Assembly (NCBI RefSeq): GCF_021728535.1
Contig: NZ_JAKKDU010000001.1
Coordinates: forward strand, 186,001-250,000
DNA: 64,000 bases
Direction of reading: 5' to 3'
Source: Wocania arenilitoris
GTDB lineage: Bacteria > Bacteroidota > Bacteroidia > Flavobacteriales > Flavobacteriaceae
Of this stretch, positions 7,993-16,638 are shown piece after piece (the stretch's first letter is position 1; each line of letters begins with the position of its first letter). The notes beneath the pieces are model-generated. The model saw nothing but the letters and a program-made list of their open reading frames with translations, was not told where the DNA came from and did not search any database. The position numbers were made by a program, and so were the translations under genes.

Positions 7993-8215
7993 GCTAAAAA
8001 GGGTTTGCATAATTTTTGATTATAAGTAATCAATTTTATGATTTCATTGTTTAAGTTATTATTGACAAAATCAAAGAGCCGTCAACAAAGAACAACTTAA
8101 AGATAATATCAACCATTTTATGAAGAAAAGAAAACAAGATAAACCCAAGTAAAAAAATATTTTCACCATAAGCACGCACAGTATGCTGCTTAAGAGGTTT
8201 ATAAGAACTAATTAT
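7993..8215. other. Intergenic region after the feo operon
   Basis: AT-rich sequence with no open frame that looks coding. A loose inverted repeat (TTAAGTT...AACTTAA, with TTGAC...GTCAA inside it) around 8053-8100 could fold but has no T-run. I see no confident terminator for the feo operon here. Confidence 0.35.
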
Positions 8216-8512
8216 CTAAACGATTAATAAGTCTTTTCGGTTCATTCTTTCCAATCTAATTTTACCTTTTTTATAAATAGAGTGAACAGAGGAATTACTA
8301 AAAGTTTTTCCATAGGGTGTTAGTAACCCTTCGTTATTTAAAATTTGAGATATTTTTCTATACCCAAAAGGGGTAAGATTTTCTTATAAATAGCCCTTAA
8401 TTCTATCGAATAAGTACTCTTGGCACTCAGTATAATAAGACTTCAATAAATGAGTCGTAGTTACTGATACAGAGGACTCTACGATTAATGTGTAGGGGTA
8501 AAAGAATAAATG
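8216..8512 (-). pseudogene. Recombinase-like relic with one in-frame stop
   Basis: Reading on the minus strand from just after the glmS stop codon, about 98 codons stay open except for one TAA at 8384-8386. The conceptual product contains HLLKSYYTECQEYLF, then, after the stop, FGYRKISQILNNEGLLTP and SNSSVHSIYKKGKIRLERMN. The pattern G-Y-R-K-I-x2-I-L-N-x2-G followed by S-V-x-S-I-x-K-K resembles the recombinase-type helical domain that follows serine-recombinase catalytic domains. No catalytic domain is present and there is no good start. I read it as a decayed fragment; the family call is tentative. Confidence 0.5.
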
Positions 8513-8522
8513 TCACTTAGCG

Positions 8523-10370
8523 TTACTCCACCGTAACAGATTTTGCTAAGTTACGTGGCTGATCTACATTACAGTTGCGCATAACTGCAATATGATATGA
8601 TAAAAGCTGAAGTGGAATAGTAGTTAATAAAGGAGAAAATGCTTCCTCTGATTCTGGAATTTCTATAACATGATCAGCAATTTCTTTTACTGCAGTATCG
8701 CCTTTGGTTACAATAGCAATAATTTTACCTTTTCTTGATTTTATTTCTTGAATATTACTTACTACTTTTTCGTAATGCCCTTTACTTGTTGCAATAACAA
8801 TTACAGGCATCCTATCATCAATTAAAGCAATAGGACCATGCTTCATTTCTGCAGCAGGATAGCCTTCTGCATGAATATAGGAGATTTCTTTAAGTTTTAA
8901 AGCACCTTCTAAAGCCACAGGAAAATTATAACCTCTACCCAGATATAAACAATTGGTAGAAAGCAAATATTGTTTTGCAATGTCTTTTACGTGCTCATCA
9001 ACTTTTAATAATTGTTCTACTTTTTGTGGAATTAGTTCTAATTCTTGTATGTGTAATCTAAAATCTGAACTCGACATAGTGCCTTTAGCTCTTGCCAAAC
9101 GCAAAGCCATTAAAGTTAGCACGGTTATTTGAGTTGTAAATGCTTTAGTAGAAGCTACTCCAATTTCTGGTCCAGCATGTGTGTATGCACCAGCATCAGT
9201 TTCTCTAGCAATAGATGAGCCCACAACATTACAAACTCCAAAAACAAAAGCTCCTTTAGATTTCGCTAATTTAATGGCGGCTAAAGTATCTGCAGTTTCA
9301 CCAGATTGTGAAATTGCGATAACAACATCTTTCTCAGTTATTACAGGGTTTCTATAGCGGAACTCAGAAGCATATTCTACTTCTACAGGTATTCTAGAAA
9401 ACTCTTCAAATATATATTCGGCAACTAAACCAGCATGCCATGAGGTACCACATGCTACAATAATAATACGATCAGCGTTTAAAAACTTTTTCATATTATC
9501 TTCAACACCAGCCATTTTTATAATGGCTTTGTCTCTTAATAATCTTCCTCTGTAAGTGTCTCTTATGGCTCTTGGTTGCTCATGTATTTCCTTTAGCATA
9601 AAATGATCGTAACCACCTTTTTCTATTTGCTCAAGATTCATTTGAAGTTCTTGAACATAAGGATCGACTAACGAATCGTCTTTAATTTTTCTGATTTTTA
9701 TGTCTTTTCCAAGCCTAATAATTGCCATTTCTTCATCTTCTAAATAAATGGCGTTTTTAGTATATTCTATAAAAGGAGAAGCATCACTTGCTATAAAAAA
9801 TTCGTCTTTACCAATTCCTACAGCTAATGGACTACCAAGCCTAGCAATAACAACTTCCCCTGGTTTTGTTTTATCAAAAACTGCAATAGCATAGGCGCCA
9901 ATTACTTGGTTTAATGCAATTTGTATTGCTTTGCCAAGTTTAACATTTTCTTTCTTTTTAACGTCCTCTATTAAATTGATTAAAACTTCAGTATCAGTAT
10001 CTGATTGAAACGTATAACCCCTAGAAATGAGTTCTTTTTTTAAAGCATCGTAGTTTTCAATTATGCCATTGTGTATGATGGCTAAATCTCCTGAATTAGA
10101 AGCGTGTGGATGCGAGTTTACATCGTTAGGTACACCATGGGTTGCCCAACGTGTATGACCAATACCTAAACTACCATTTTTGGTAATTTCTTGTTCTGAT
10201 CGTTGTTCTAAATCTGATACTTTTCCTTTAGTTTTAGAAATTTTAAGGTCGTTACCGTCAAATAGTGCAATACCAGCACTATCATAACCTCGATATTCTA
10301 ATCGCTTTAGACCTTCAATAATAATTGGGTAAGCTTCTCTGTGTCCTATATATCCAACTATTCCGCACAT
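8523..10370 (-). CDS. glmS: Glutamine-fructose-6-phosphate aminotransferase (isomerizing)
   Basis: This enzyme makes glucosamine-6-phosphate from fructose-6-phosphate and glutamine, the entry step to peptidoglycan and lipid A amino sugars. The N-terminal class II glutaminase begins MCGIVGY, with Cys2 as nucleophile after Met removal, and shows RGYDSAG, TRWATHG and HNGIIENY. Two SIS domains follow (CGTSWHAG, SQSGETADTL, STKAFTTQ). The C-terminus NLAKSVTVE is the canonical end. At 615 aa it is full length. It reads toward the recombinase-like relic; the DUF4270 gene lies upstream in the same direction with a gap of about 170 bp. Confidence 0.98.
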   Translation of the reverse strand: MCGIVGYIGHREAYPIIIEGLKRLEYRGYDSAGIALFDGNDLKISKTKGKVSDLEQRSEQEITKNGSLGIGHTRWATHGVPNDVNSHPHASNSGDLAIIHNGIIENYDALKKELISRGYTFQSDTDTEVLINLIEDVKKKENVKLGKAIQIALNQVIGAYAIAVFDKTKPGEVVIARLGSPLAVGIGKDEFFIASDASPFIEYTKNAIYLEDEEMAIIRLGKDIKIRKIKDDSLVDPYVQELQMNLEQIEKGGYDHFMLKEIHEQPRAIRDTYRGRLLRDKAIIKMAGVEDNMKKFLNADRIIIVACGTSWHAGLVAEYIFEEFSRIPVEVEYASEFRYRNPVITEKDVVIAISQSGETADTLAAIKLAKSKGAFVFGVCNVVGSSIARETDAGAYTHAGPEIGVASTKAFTTQITVLTLMALRLARAKGTMSSSDFRLHIQELELIPQKVEQLLKVDEHVKDIAKQYLLSTNCLYLGRGYNFPVALEGALKLKEISYIHAEGYPAAEMKHGPIALIDDRMPVIVIATSKGHYEKVVSNIQEIKSRKGKIIAIVTKGDTAVKEIADHVIEIPESEEAFSPLLTTIPLQLLSYHIAVMRNCNVDQPRNLAKSVTVE

Positions 10371-10539
10371 AAGTAATTTGTTTAATTAATTTGGGGTTTA
10401 ATTTATTAGGAACAAATATGTAAAAAAAATATCTACAAATGTCATAATATTATATGAACTTGACATTTTTTACGATGAAACTCAAAAACAGTAAGTAAAA
10501 CAGATACTATTTTAAATAAAGAAGACTTATAATATGAAT

Positions 10540-12249
10540 TTAAAAATTAGGCTCTGTAAAAAATATTTCAAGCTTCATTTTTCTGTTTTCAGGAACGTTT
10601 TGATGATTTCCGTATAAAGTTGTACCTCTAGGAGTTAATATAGCTGCCGCGGGCGTTTCTGTAACTTCATCTCCACTATCTAAAATTTTAAAATTGTTAG
10701 TTAAATTAACATTAGTAGACAAAAGGAGGCCTAATTTTGTGTTTGTTGAATCCTTAAGTAAAATATTATTAAGATGTTCGGTAATACGGATTTTGTATTT
10801 TGAAATACCATTGTTATCTGTAATACGTTGTCCTAAGCTAAAAATCTTAGAATTTAGTGGGTTAGAGTTCGTGTTTTGACTTCCTGTTGGATCTAACGAA
10901 TAATCAATTGTTGGAATATTGTTTTTTATATCGTAAGCATAAAGCCTATCGAATTTATGAAAATCAGGATCACCTCCATTATCTGCATTTTCATCTTCGT
11001 AAATTAGAAGATGAGCTTCGTTAATTAATCTTTTAAGCGGGAAATCACCATTAACTTTAGGTAAATACTCGCCATTTTCATCTAATTCTCTGTATGTTTT
11101 TTTAAAGCAATCTAATGGAGTTCTCATGGTAATTACACCACTTTCGTCTTCGCATTCTACCATTTCACCTCCAAATAAATCTACTACTGCCATAGAGCCT
11201 TCTGCTCCTTTTAAATATAACCTTTCGTCGCCAGTCGTTTTATTACCATTAGTTAAGGCAATGCTATAATCATTTATAAAGGTGTTTAGTGTATTACCGG
11301 TAAAGTTTAAGCTGTAATTACTTTGAGTTCGTTGCCCATCTACAGTTGAATCTTTAGAATAATAGATGGTTATATTAGCTGATGATAAATTGAAAAAAGT
11401 CATGTTGCCAGCCCCATTAATAGGCTCAGCTTTAAAATATAAACCTCTAAAATAATCTCTAAAATTGTTGGTGTTACTAAGTGCAGGATCTCCCTCTTTA
11501 TCAATAATTACAGTTTTCCAATAATCTTTATCTAAATGTACTCGTAATGCCGGTACTTGTCTATCAACAACCTCTTCTTCACCTTCAGTGCTTTTTAAAA
11601 TAATGGCTTTACCACTTGGTAAGTAATGTTTTTGTTCATTATCGTCGTAATAATCATAAATCATTTCACCTTTATGATCCTCAAAATTTATAACATTGGT
11701 GCCATCAAGAGCTGAATTTGTAGAAGCGCTAGCATTAGAAAAATAATTCTGAGTTTCGTTAAACTCAGAACTTGGATTAAAATCTCTTAAAAAGTAATTA
11801 TTTCTATAGATTGTTAATTTTACAGGTGAGTTACCGTAAAGAGAGTCTTCAATAGAATATTTAATGTTAGTAGTTCCTTCTTCGGTTCCAACTTGTTTAC
11901 TGTAATACGGAATACTTAAAACTACTGAATCAATTTCAGGATTATCTCCAAAATTAGGGCTAAAAGTATTTGGAGTTATTTGAGTTATAATGCTTGCTGT
12001 TGTTTGCCCAAAGGCAGGGTCGTTAAAAACACCAAATAAATTTGAGGATAAACCATTAATTTGAAGTGAATTTAACTTTTTGTTGTAAGCTAAAATTTGA
12101 AGATTTAAACTATCTGTATTAAAATTGGCATTGTCTTTTCCTAAAACATCACTTTCAATAGAGTTAAAATCTTTATCGCAGGCAATAAATAATGCCATAA
12201 CTAATAAAAAAATACTGGAAAATTTAAGGGCTTTAAATGTCTTTTTCAT
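10540..12249 (-). CDS. DUF4270 family lipoprotein
   Basis: This is a 569-aa secreted lipoprotein (lipobox LFIAC at residues 20-24). The mature start [14 protein letters not shown] and the [12 protein letters not shown]-like segment (here [12 protein letters not shown]) are typical of the DUF4270 family, which is nearly confined to Bacteroidota. The rest is beta-rich with no recognisable catalytic motif. It lies directly upstream of glmS and downstream of the glycogen-synthase-like gene, 24 nt away on the same strand, so the pair may be co-transcribed. The role is unknown; it probably faces the periplasm or the cell surface. Confidence 0.88.
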   Translation of the reverse strand: MKKTFKALKFSSIFLLVMALFIACDKDFNSIESDVLGKDNANFNTDSLNLQILAYNKKLNSLQINGLSSNLFGVFNDPAFGQTTASIITQITPNTFSPNFGDNPEIDSVVLSIPYYSKQVGTEEGTTNIKYSIEDSLYGNSPVKLTIYRNNYFLRDFNPSSEFNETQNYFSNASASTNSALDGTNVINFEDHKGEMIYDYYDDNEQKHYLPSGKAIILKSTEGEEEVVDRQVPALRVHLDKDYWKTVIIDKEGDPALSNTNNFRDYFRGLYFKAEPINGAGNMTFFNLSSANITIYYSKDSTVDGQRTQSNYSLNFTGNTLNTFINDYSIALTNGNKTTGDERLYLKGAEGSMAVVDLFGGEMVECEDESGVITMRTPLDCFKKTYRELDENGEYLPKVNGDFPLKRLINEAHLLIYEDENADNGGDPDFHKFDRLYAYDIKNNIPTIDYSLDPTGSQNTNSNPLNSKIFSLGQRITDNNGISKYKIRITEHLNNILLKDSTNTKLGLLLSTNVNLTNNFKILDSGDEVTETPAAAILTPRGTTLYGNHQNVPENRKMKLEIFFTEPNF

Positions 12250-12273
12250 AATCTTTTCTAAACGAAGTAGAGG

Positions 12274-13083
12274 TTAGCTACAAACTTTTGTATTTAAAAA
12301 TTCAGTATATGCTTCACCAAATTCATCTTTACTTTTATACTCTAAAATAGGTTTATCCGAGGCTTTTAAATATGCATTTAAATCTTCAGTCATATCTTCA
12401 GACCCCACTATTAAAGCGTCAGAATAGTCAATAGCAACTTTCATTAAGTTGTTGTACGACGGGTTTTCTAGTAACTTAATAGCGTCTTCATCAATATTAT
12501 CAAACTTAATTTTGTTAACCATGTCTTTATTTAACGCGCCTTCAAAACTTTGATTATATATAGAAGTAACTATTTTACTCTCACTAAATAATGGTTCGTC
12601 TTTATAATATTGCTTTAAATAAAGCGGTAATAAAGATGCCAACCAGCCATGAACATGAATTGCATCTGGCGACCAGTTAAGCTTTTTAACAGTCTCTATT
12701 ACACCTTTTGCAAAGAAAATGGCGCGTTCGTCATTGTCAGAAAATAGCTCTCCGTTTTCGTCGGTAAGTGTAGCTTTTCTTTTAAAATATTCATCATTAT
12801 CGATAAAATAAACCTGAATGCGCTCTTTAGGGATAGATGCTACTTTAATAATAAGCGGCATGTCTAAATCGTTAATAACTAAATTAATACCAGATAACCT
12901 TATAACTTCGTGTAATTGATGTCTTCTTTCATTAATATTGCCATATCTAGGCATAAAAATTCTTATTTGACCACCTTGTTGATTTACCATTCTTGGTGCT
13001 TCAAAAGACATGGATGAAATCTCTGTCTCTGGTAAATAAGGAACTACTTCAGATGATACGTATAATATCCTCTTATCTTTCAT
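12274..13083 (-). CDS. Half-length glycogen/starch synthase-like protein (GT5 N-terminal domain only)
   Basis: The 269 residues match only the N-terminal Rossmann domain of GT5 glycogen synthases: ILYVSSEVVPYLPETE at residues 6-21, then FIDNDEYFKR, DNDERAIFFAKGVIE, DAIHVHGWLASLLPLYLK and a C-terminal NPSYNNLMKVAIDYSDALI. Full enzymes are about 475 aa and carry the second nucleotide-sugar domain, which is absent here. The sugar-nucleotide motif KTGGL is replaced by PETEI at residues 18-22. Both losses argue against glucan synthesis. It is divergent from panC, with back-to-back -7 boxes. It may be a non-catalytic or binding protein conserved for another purpose. Confidence 0.85.
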   Translation of the reverse strand: MKDKRILYVSSEVVPYLPETEISSMSFEAPRMVNQQGGQIRIFMPRYGNINERRHQLHEVIRLSGINLVINDLDMPLIIKVASIPKERIQVYFIDNDEYFKRKATLTDENGELFSDNDERAIFFAKGVIETVKKLNWSPDAIHVHGWLASLLPLYLKQYYKDEPLFSESKIVTSIYNQSFEGALNKDMVNKIKFDNIDEDAIKLLENPSYNNLMKVAIDYSDALIVGSEDMTEDLNAYLKASDKPILEYKSKDEFGEAYTEFLNTKVCS

Positions 13084-13156
13084 ATATTAGTTTTTATTAG
13101 CTTTTTATGGCTATATAAATGAATAGCTTTTTTGAGAAATCAAAATAAAAAACACG

Positions 13157-13164
13157 CAAAAGTA
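13157..13164 (-). promoter_or_regulatory. -7 box of the glycogen-synthase-like gene
   Basis: The minus strand reads TACTTTTG, matching TAnnTTTG, 73 nt before the start codon. It is back to back with the panC box 31 nt away. Confidence 0.5.
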
Positions 13165-13195
13165 CAAAATTTTATGCGAATTGGTAGTAAAATAT

Positions 13196-13203
13196 TAAGT
13201 TTG
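13196..13203 (+). promoter_or_regulatory. -7 box of panC
   Basis: TAAGTTTG matches TAnnTTTG, 24 nt before the panC ATG. The -33 region holds only a weak TTTTATG about 19 nt upstream. Confidence 0.5.
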
Positions 13204-13227
13204 CAAGCGTTAATTTTTTATTAAATA

Positions 13228-14079
13228 ATGATTATTTTTTCACAAAATATGCTAATTGCTAGGGCAATTAACGAATTAAAAGCTAAAAAGTTTACTATAG
13301 GTTTGGTGCCAACTATGGGTGCGTTGCACAAAGGGCATTTGGCTTTGGTAAAAAAAGCGTTAAATGAAAACGACAGAGTTATAGTAAGCATATTTGTTAA
13401 TCCTACACAGTTTGATAATAAAGATGATCTTAAAAAATATCCAAGAACTTTAGATGAAGATACGGTGTTATTAAAAACCGTTTCGAAAGAAAAAATTTTA
13501 GTTTATGCACCAACCGTTGAGGATATTTATGAAGGAAATGCTGTGTCTCAAAAATTTGATTTTGATGGTTTAGAGTTTGAAATGGAAGGCAAGTTTAGAG
13601 CCGGTCATTTTGATGGTGTTGGCACCATTGTAAAACGCTTTTTCGAAATCATAAAACCTCATCGTGCTTATTTTGGCGAGAAAGATTTTCAGCAATTAGC
13701 TATCATTAAAAAATTGGTTGAAAAATATAATATTCCGGTTAAAATTATTGGCTGTCCTATTTACAGAGAAACCAATGGTTTAGCAATGAGTTCGCGAAAC
13801 AAACGGTTGAAACCAGAGTATAAAAATACAGCGCCTTTTATTTATAAAACTTTAAAAGTTGCCAAAGAGAAATTTGGCACAAAAAGTGCTAATAAAGTTT
13901 CGGAATGGGTTGAAAATGAGTTTGCTAAACATGAGTTGTTGAAATTAGAATATTTTATTATTGCAGACTCCAAAACCTTAAAGCCTGTTAAAAGAAAATC
14001 AAACAAAAAAGTATATAGAGCGTTTATAGCAGCATATGCAGATGACATTAGACTTATTGATAATATCGCACTAAATTAA
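13228..14079 (+). CDS. panC: Pantoate-beta-alanine ligase
   Basis: This 283-aa cytoplasmic ligase joins pantoate and beta-alanine with ATP to make pantothenate. The nucleotidyltransferase motif [10 protein letters not shown] (HIGH type) lies near residues 28-37, FVNPTQF near 60, GEKDFQQL near 152, and the KMSKS-like SSRNKRL near 190. It is followed after 13 nt by panD, which supplies beta-alanine, so the two form a pathway unit. A separate -7 box lies in that gap, so panD can also be transcribed alone. Confidence 0.96.
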   Translation: MIIFSQNMLIARAINELKAKKFTIGLVPTMGALHKGHLALVKKALNENDRVIVSIFVNPTQFDNKDDLKKYPRTLDEDTVLLKTVSKEKILVYAPTVEDIYEGNAVSQKFDFDGLEFEMEGKFRAGHFDGVGTIVKRFFEIIKPHRAYFGEKDFQQLAIIKKLVEKYNIPVKIIGCPIYRETNGLAMSSRNKRLKPEYKNTAPFIYKTLKVAKEKFGTKSANKVSEWVENEFAKHELLKLEYFIIADSKTLKPVKRKSNKKVYRAFIAAYADDIRLIDNIALN

Positions 14080-14080
14080 T

Positions 14081-14088
14081 TACCTTTG
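14081..14088 (+). promoter_or_regulatory. -7 box directly before panD (leaderless type)
   Basis: TACCTTTG matches TAnnTTTG and is followed by only 4 nt (CCTC) before the panD ATG. A transcript from it would begin at or within a few bases of the start codon. Confidence 0.5.
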
Positions 14089-14092
14089 CCTC

Positions 14093-14443
14093 ATGCAAAT
14101 TCAAGTAGTAAAATCTAAAATTCACAGAGTTAAATGCACAGGTGCAGAACTCAATTATATAGGTAGTATTACCATTGACGAAGATTTAATGGATGCTGCC
14201 AACATTATACAAGGCGAAAAAGTTCAAATTGTAAATAACGATAACGGCGAGCGCTTAGAAACTTATTGTATTCCTGGTCCGCGAAAAAGTGGAGAAATAA
14301 CCTTAAATGGTGCAGCAGCTAGAAAGGTATCAGTTGGCGACACACTTATTTTAATCACTTATGCGTTTATGAATATAGAAGAAGCTAAAATATTTAAACC
14401 ATCTTTAGTTTTTCCTGATGAAGCCACAAACTTGTTAAAATAA
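14093..14443 (+). CDS. panD: Aspartate 1-decarboxylase precursor
   Basis: This pyruvoyl-dependent enzyme forms beta-alanine from aspartate for pantothenate synthesis. The self-cleavage site Gly24-Ser25 lies in NYIGSITID, so processing yields a short beta chain and an alpha chain carrying the pyruvoyl group. The downstream [11 protein letters not shown] segment supplies active-site Arg and Tyr, and [11 protein letters not shown] is conserved. At 116 aa it is full length. It is preceded closely by panC; the next membrane-protein gene starts 4 nt after its stop. Confidence 0.96.
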   Translation: MQIQVVKSKIHRVKCTGAELNYIGSITIDEDLMDAANIIQGEKVQIVNNDNGERLETYCIPGPRKSGEITLNGAAARKVSVGDTLILITYAFMNIEEAKIFKPSLVFPDEATNLLK

Positions 14444-14447
14444 AGGT

Positions 14448-15407
14448 TTGAATCCAAGATTAATAAAATCGATAAAACTTATACTCCCATTATTACTGGG
14501 AGTTTTTTTGGTTTGGTATTCATTAAAAGACGTACCTATGCCAGTAATTATTGATTACTGGAAATCATCAAACAAATTTTGGGTTTTATTGGGCGTTTTT
14601 TTTGGCTTATTAAGCCATTTGTCAAGGGCATATCGTTGGCGTTTTCAATTAGAACCAATGGGTTATAATATTAAATTAGAAAATAGTATTATGGCTATTT
14701 TTGCAACCTACTTAATAAATTATACCATTCCTAGATCTGGTGAAGTGGCTAGGGCTACTATAGTTGCAAACTATGAAAATGTTCCTTTTGAAAAAGGATT
14801 TGGCACTATAGTAGCAGAACGTATTGCAGATGTTATTGTAATGCTAGGAATCATTACAATAACTTTATTTCTTCAGTTCGATATTATTTACGGGTTTTTA
14901 ATCGAAAAATTTAATCCACTAAAAATTATAATTGGATTAGTGATTGCCATTTTTGGAATTTTATTATTATCTAATTTTATTAAAAGAAGTAAATCAAAAC
15001 TAGCTTTAAAAGTAAAAGCTTTTATTAATGGTTTAATAGAGGGTGCCTTGAGCATTTTTAAAATGGAAAAAAAATGGGCGTTTATTTTTCATACCTTATT
15101 TATCTGGGGGATGTATTTACTTATGTTTTATGTTACATCTATGGCTATTGAAGATTTACAAGGTATCTCTACAGGAGCCATTTTAATAGGCTTTATTTTT
15201 GCAAGTTTTAGTATTGCCACAACAAGTGGTGGTATAGGAGCGTATCCAATTGCTGTTAGTTTAGCTTTTTCTATATTCGAAATTGCAGATGGGCCAAGTA
15301 TCGCTTTCGGTTGGATTATGTGGGCATCACAAACTCTTTTAATTATTCTTTTTGGAGGCTTATCATTGCTTTATCTGCCTGTTTTTAACAGAAACAAATC
15401 AAATTAA
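14448..15407 (+). CDS. Lysylphosphatidylglycerol synthase TM-region (flippase-like) family membrane protein
   Basis: This is a 319-aa polytopic inner-membrane protein of the YbhN/AglD type, resembling the membrane half of MprF without its catalytic domain. About eight hydrophobic segments are visible. Family features include LSHLSRAYRWRFQLEPMGY near residues 56-74, NYTIPRSGEVARATI near 91-105, FGTIVAERIADVIVML near 118-133, and TSGGIGAYPIAVSLAF near 259-274. The start is a TTG preceded by AAAGG, right after the panD stop. It is a likely lipid or lipid-linked-sugar translocator; the substrate is unknown. Confidence 0.88.
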   Translation: MNPRLIKSIKLILPLLLGVFLVWYSLKDVPMPVIIDYWKSSNKFWVLLGVFFGLLSHLSRAYRWRFQLEPMGYNIKLENSIMAIFATYLINYTIPRSGEVARATIVANYENVPFEKGFGTIVAERIADVIVMLGIITITLFLQFDIIYGFLIEKFNPLKIIIGLVIAIFGILLLSNFIKRSKSKLALKVKAFINGLIEGALSIFKMEKKWAFIFHTLFIWGMYLLMFYVTSMAIEDLQGISTGAILIGFIFASFSIATTSGGIGAYPIAVSLAFSIFEIADGPSIAFGWIMWASQTLLIILFGGLSLLYLPVFNRNKSN

Positions 15408-15486
15408 GTCTTAGCTTTTTTCTTTTTTGAATTCTTATCGCTTATTTATTACCTTGCCAATATTAAATCTCAAAATCCTTTTTAAA

Positions 15487-16638
15487 ATGACAAAATCAAT
15501 CGTTTTTTTATTATTTATATGTTGTGTTTTCAAAACTATTGATGCTCAAGTTAAATACGAAACTTTTGAGTCTTCAAAACTAGGAGAAACACGCGAAATA
15601 AAAATTCAACTTCCTAGAGGATATAATGCTAACGAAGACAGAGGTTATCCGCTTTTTATTGTGTTAGATGGCGATTATTTATTTGAGGTCGTAGCAGGAA
15701 ATGTAGATTATTACTCGTATTGGGAAGATATGCCGGAATCTATTGTAGTTGGTATTAATCAATTAGATAAACGATTTGATGATTGCATGTACTCTGAACA
15801 AAACTCATTGCCAATTGAAAAAGGCGCAGCTTTTTACGAGTTTATAGGTATGGAGCTTATTCCATATATTGAAACAACATACCGAACTGAAAATTTTAAA
15901 GTTGCTGTAGGTCATGGAGAAACCGCAAATTTCATCAATTATTATTTATTAAAACAACAACCATTATTTCAAGGTTATATTGTTATTAGCCCAGAATTAG
16001 CACCTAATATGTTAGATTATATTCCAGAGCAATTAGGAAAATTAGAATCTAAATTATTTTATTATTTAGCTAATACAAAAAACGATTCTAAGTCTATAAA
16101 AAAGATGACAGAAGCTTTAAATAAAGATATTTCGGCTTTAGAAACTAAAAATGTGTTTTATAATTTTGATAGTTTTGAAAGCGGGTCGCATTATTCGGTT
16201 CCAGCACATGCCTTACCTAAAGCTATGGAAAGCATATTTTATGTATTTCAGCCTATTAGTAAAAAAGAATATAAAGACGTTATTTTAGAATTAGAAGGTT
16301 CTCCTGTTGAATACCTTAAAGAAAAATATCAAATGATTAATGAGTTGTTTAATATTGAAAAGCAAATTTTAATTAACGATTTTAAAGCCATTTCTGCAGC
16401 CATAGAAAAGACTGAAAAATTTGAGTATTATGAGTCTTTAGGAAAAATGGCACGTAAAGAATACCCTAAAACCCTTATAGGAAACTATTATTTAGCAAGA
16501 TTTTATGAGGAAACAGGCGAACCTAAAAAAGCAATGCGTACCTATCAATCGGCTTATACTTTAGATGAAATAGCGGGTCTTACAAAGGATTTAATGTTAG
16601 AAAAAGCAGATTTAATTAAAGAAGATTTTGGGTATTAA
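15487..16638 (+). CDS. Esterase-like alpha/beta-hydrolase protein, probably inactive, secreted
   Basis: The 383-aa product begins with a signal peptide ending TIDAQ; this ATG was preferred over a TTG 20 codons upstream, which would bury the signal. The middle is an esterase-D-type fold (IQLPRGYNANEDRGYPLFIVLDGD near residues 40-63). The nucleophile elbow, normally G-H-S-x-G, reads GHGET at 142-146, so the catalytic Ser is absent, while a His near SGSHYSVPAHALP remains. The C-terminal 70 residues look like a TPR repeat (GNYYLARFYEETGEPKKAM). It overlaps radA by one base. I judge it a likely pseudoenzyme. Confidence 0.82.
   Translation: MTKSIVFLLFICCVFKTIDAQVKYETFESSKLGETREIKIQLPRGYNANEDRGYPLFIVLDGDYLFEVVAGNVDYYSYWEDMPESIVVGINQLDKRFDDCMYSEQNSLPIEKGAAFYEFIGMELIPYIETTYRTENFKVAVGHGETANFINYYLLKQQPLFQGYIVISPELAPNMLDYIPEQLGKLESKLFYYLANTKNDSKSIKKMTEALNKDISALETKNVFYNFDSFESGSHYSVPAHALPKAMESIFYVFQPISKKEYKDVILELEGSPVEYLKEKYQMINELFNIEKQILINDFKAISAAIEKTEKFEYYESLGKMARKEYPKTLIGNYYLARFYEETGEPKKAMRTYQSAYTLDEIAGLTKDLMLEKADLIKEDFGY

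Noticed and set aside
8523-10370. glmS riboswitch-ribozyme upstream of glmS
   Set aside because: The ribozyme is typical of Firmicutes; the roughly 170-bp upstream gap here shows no conserved core that I can recognise.
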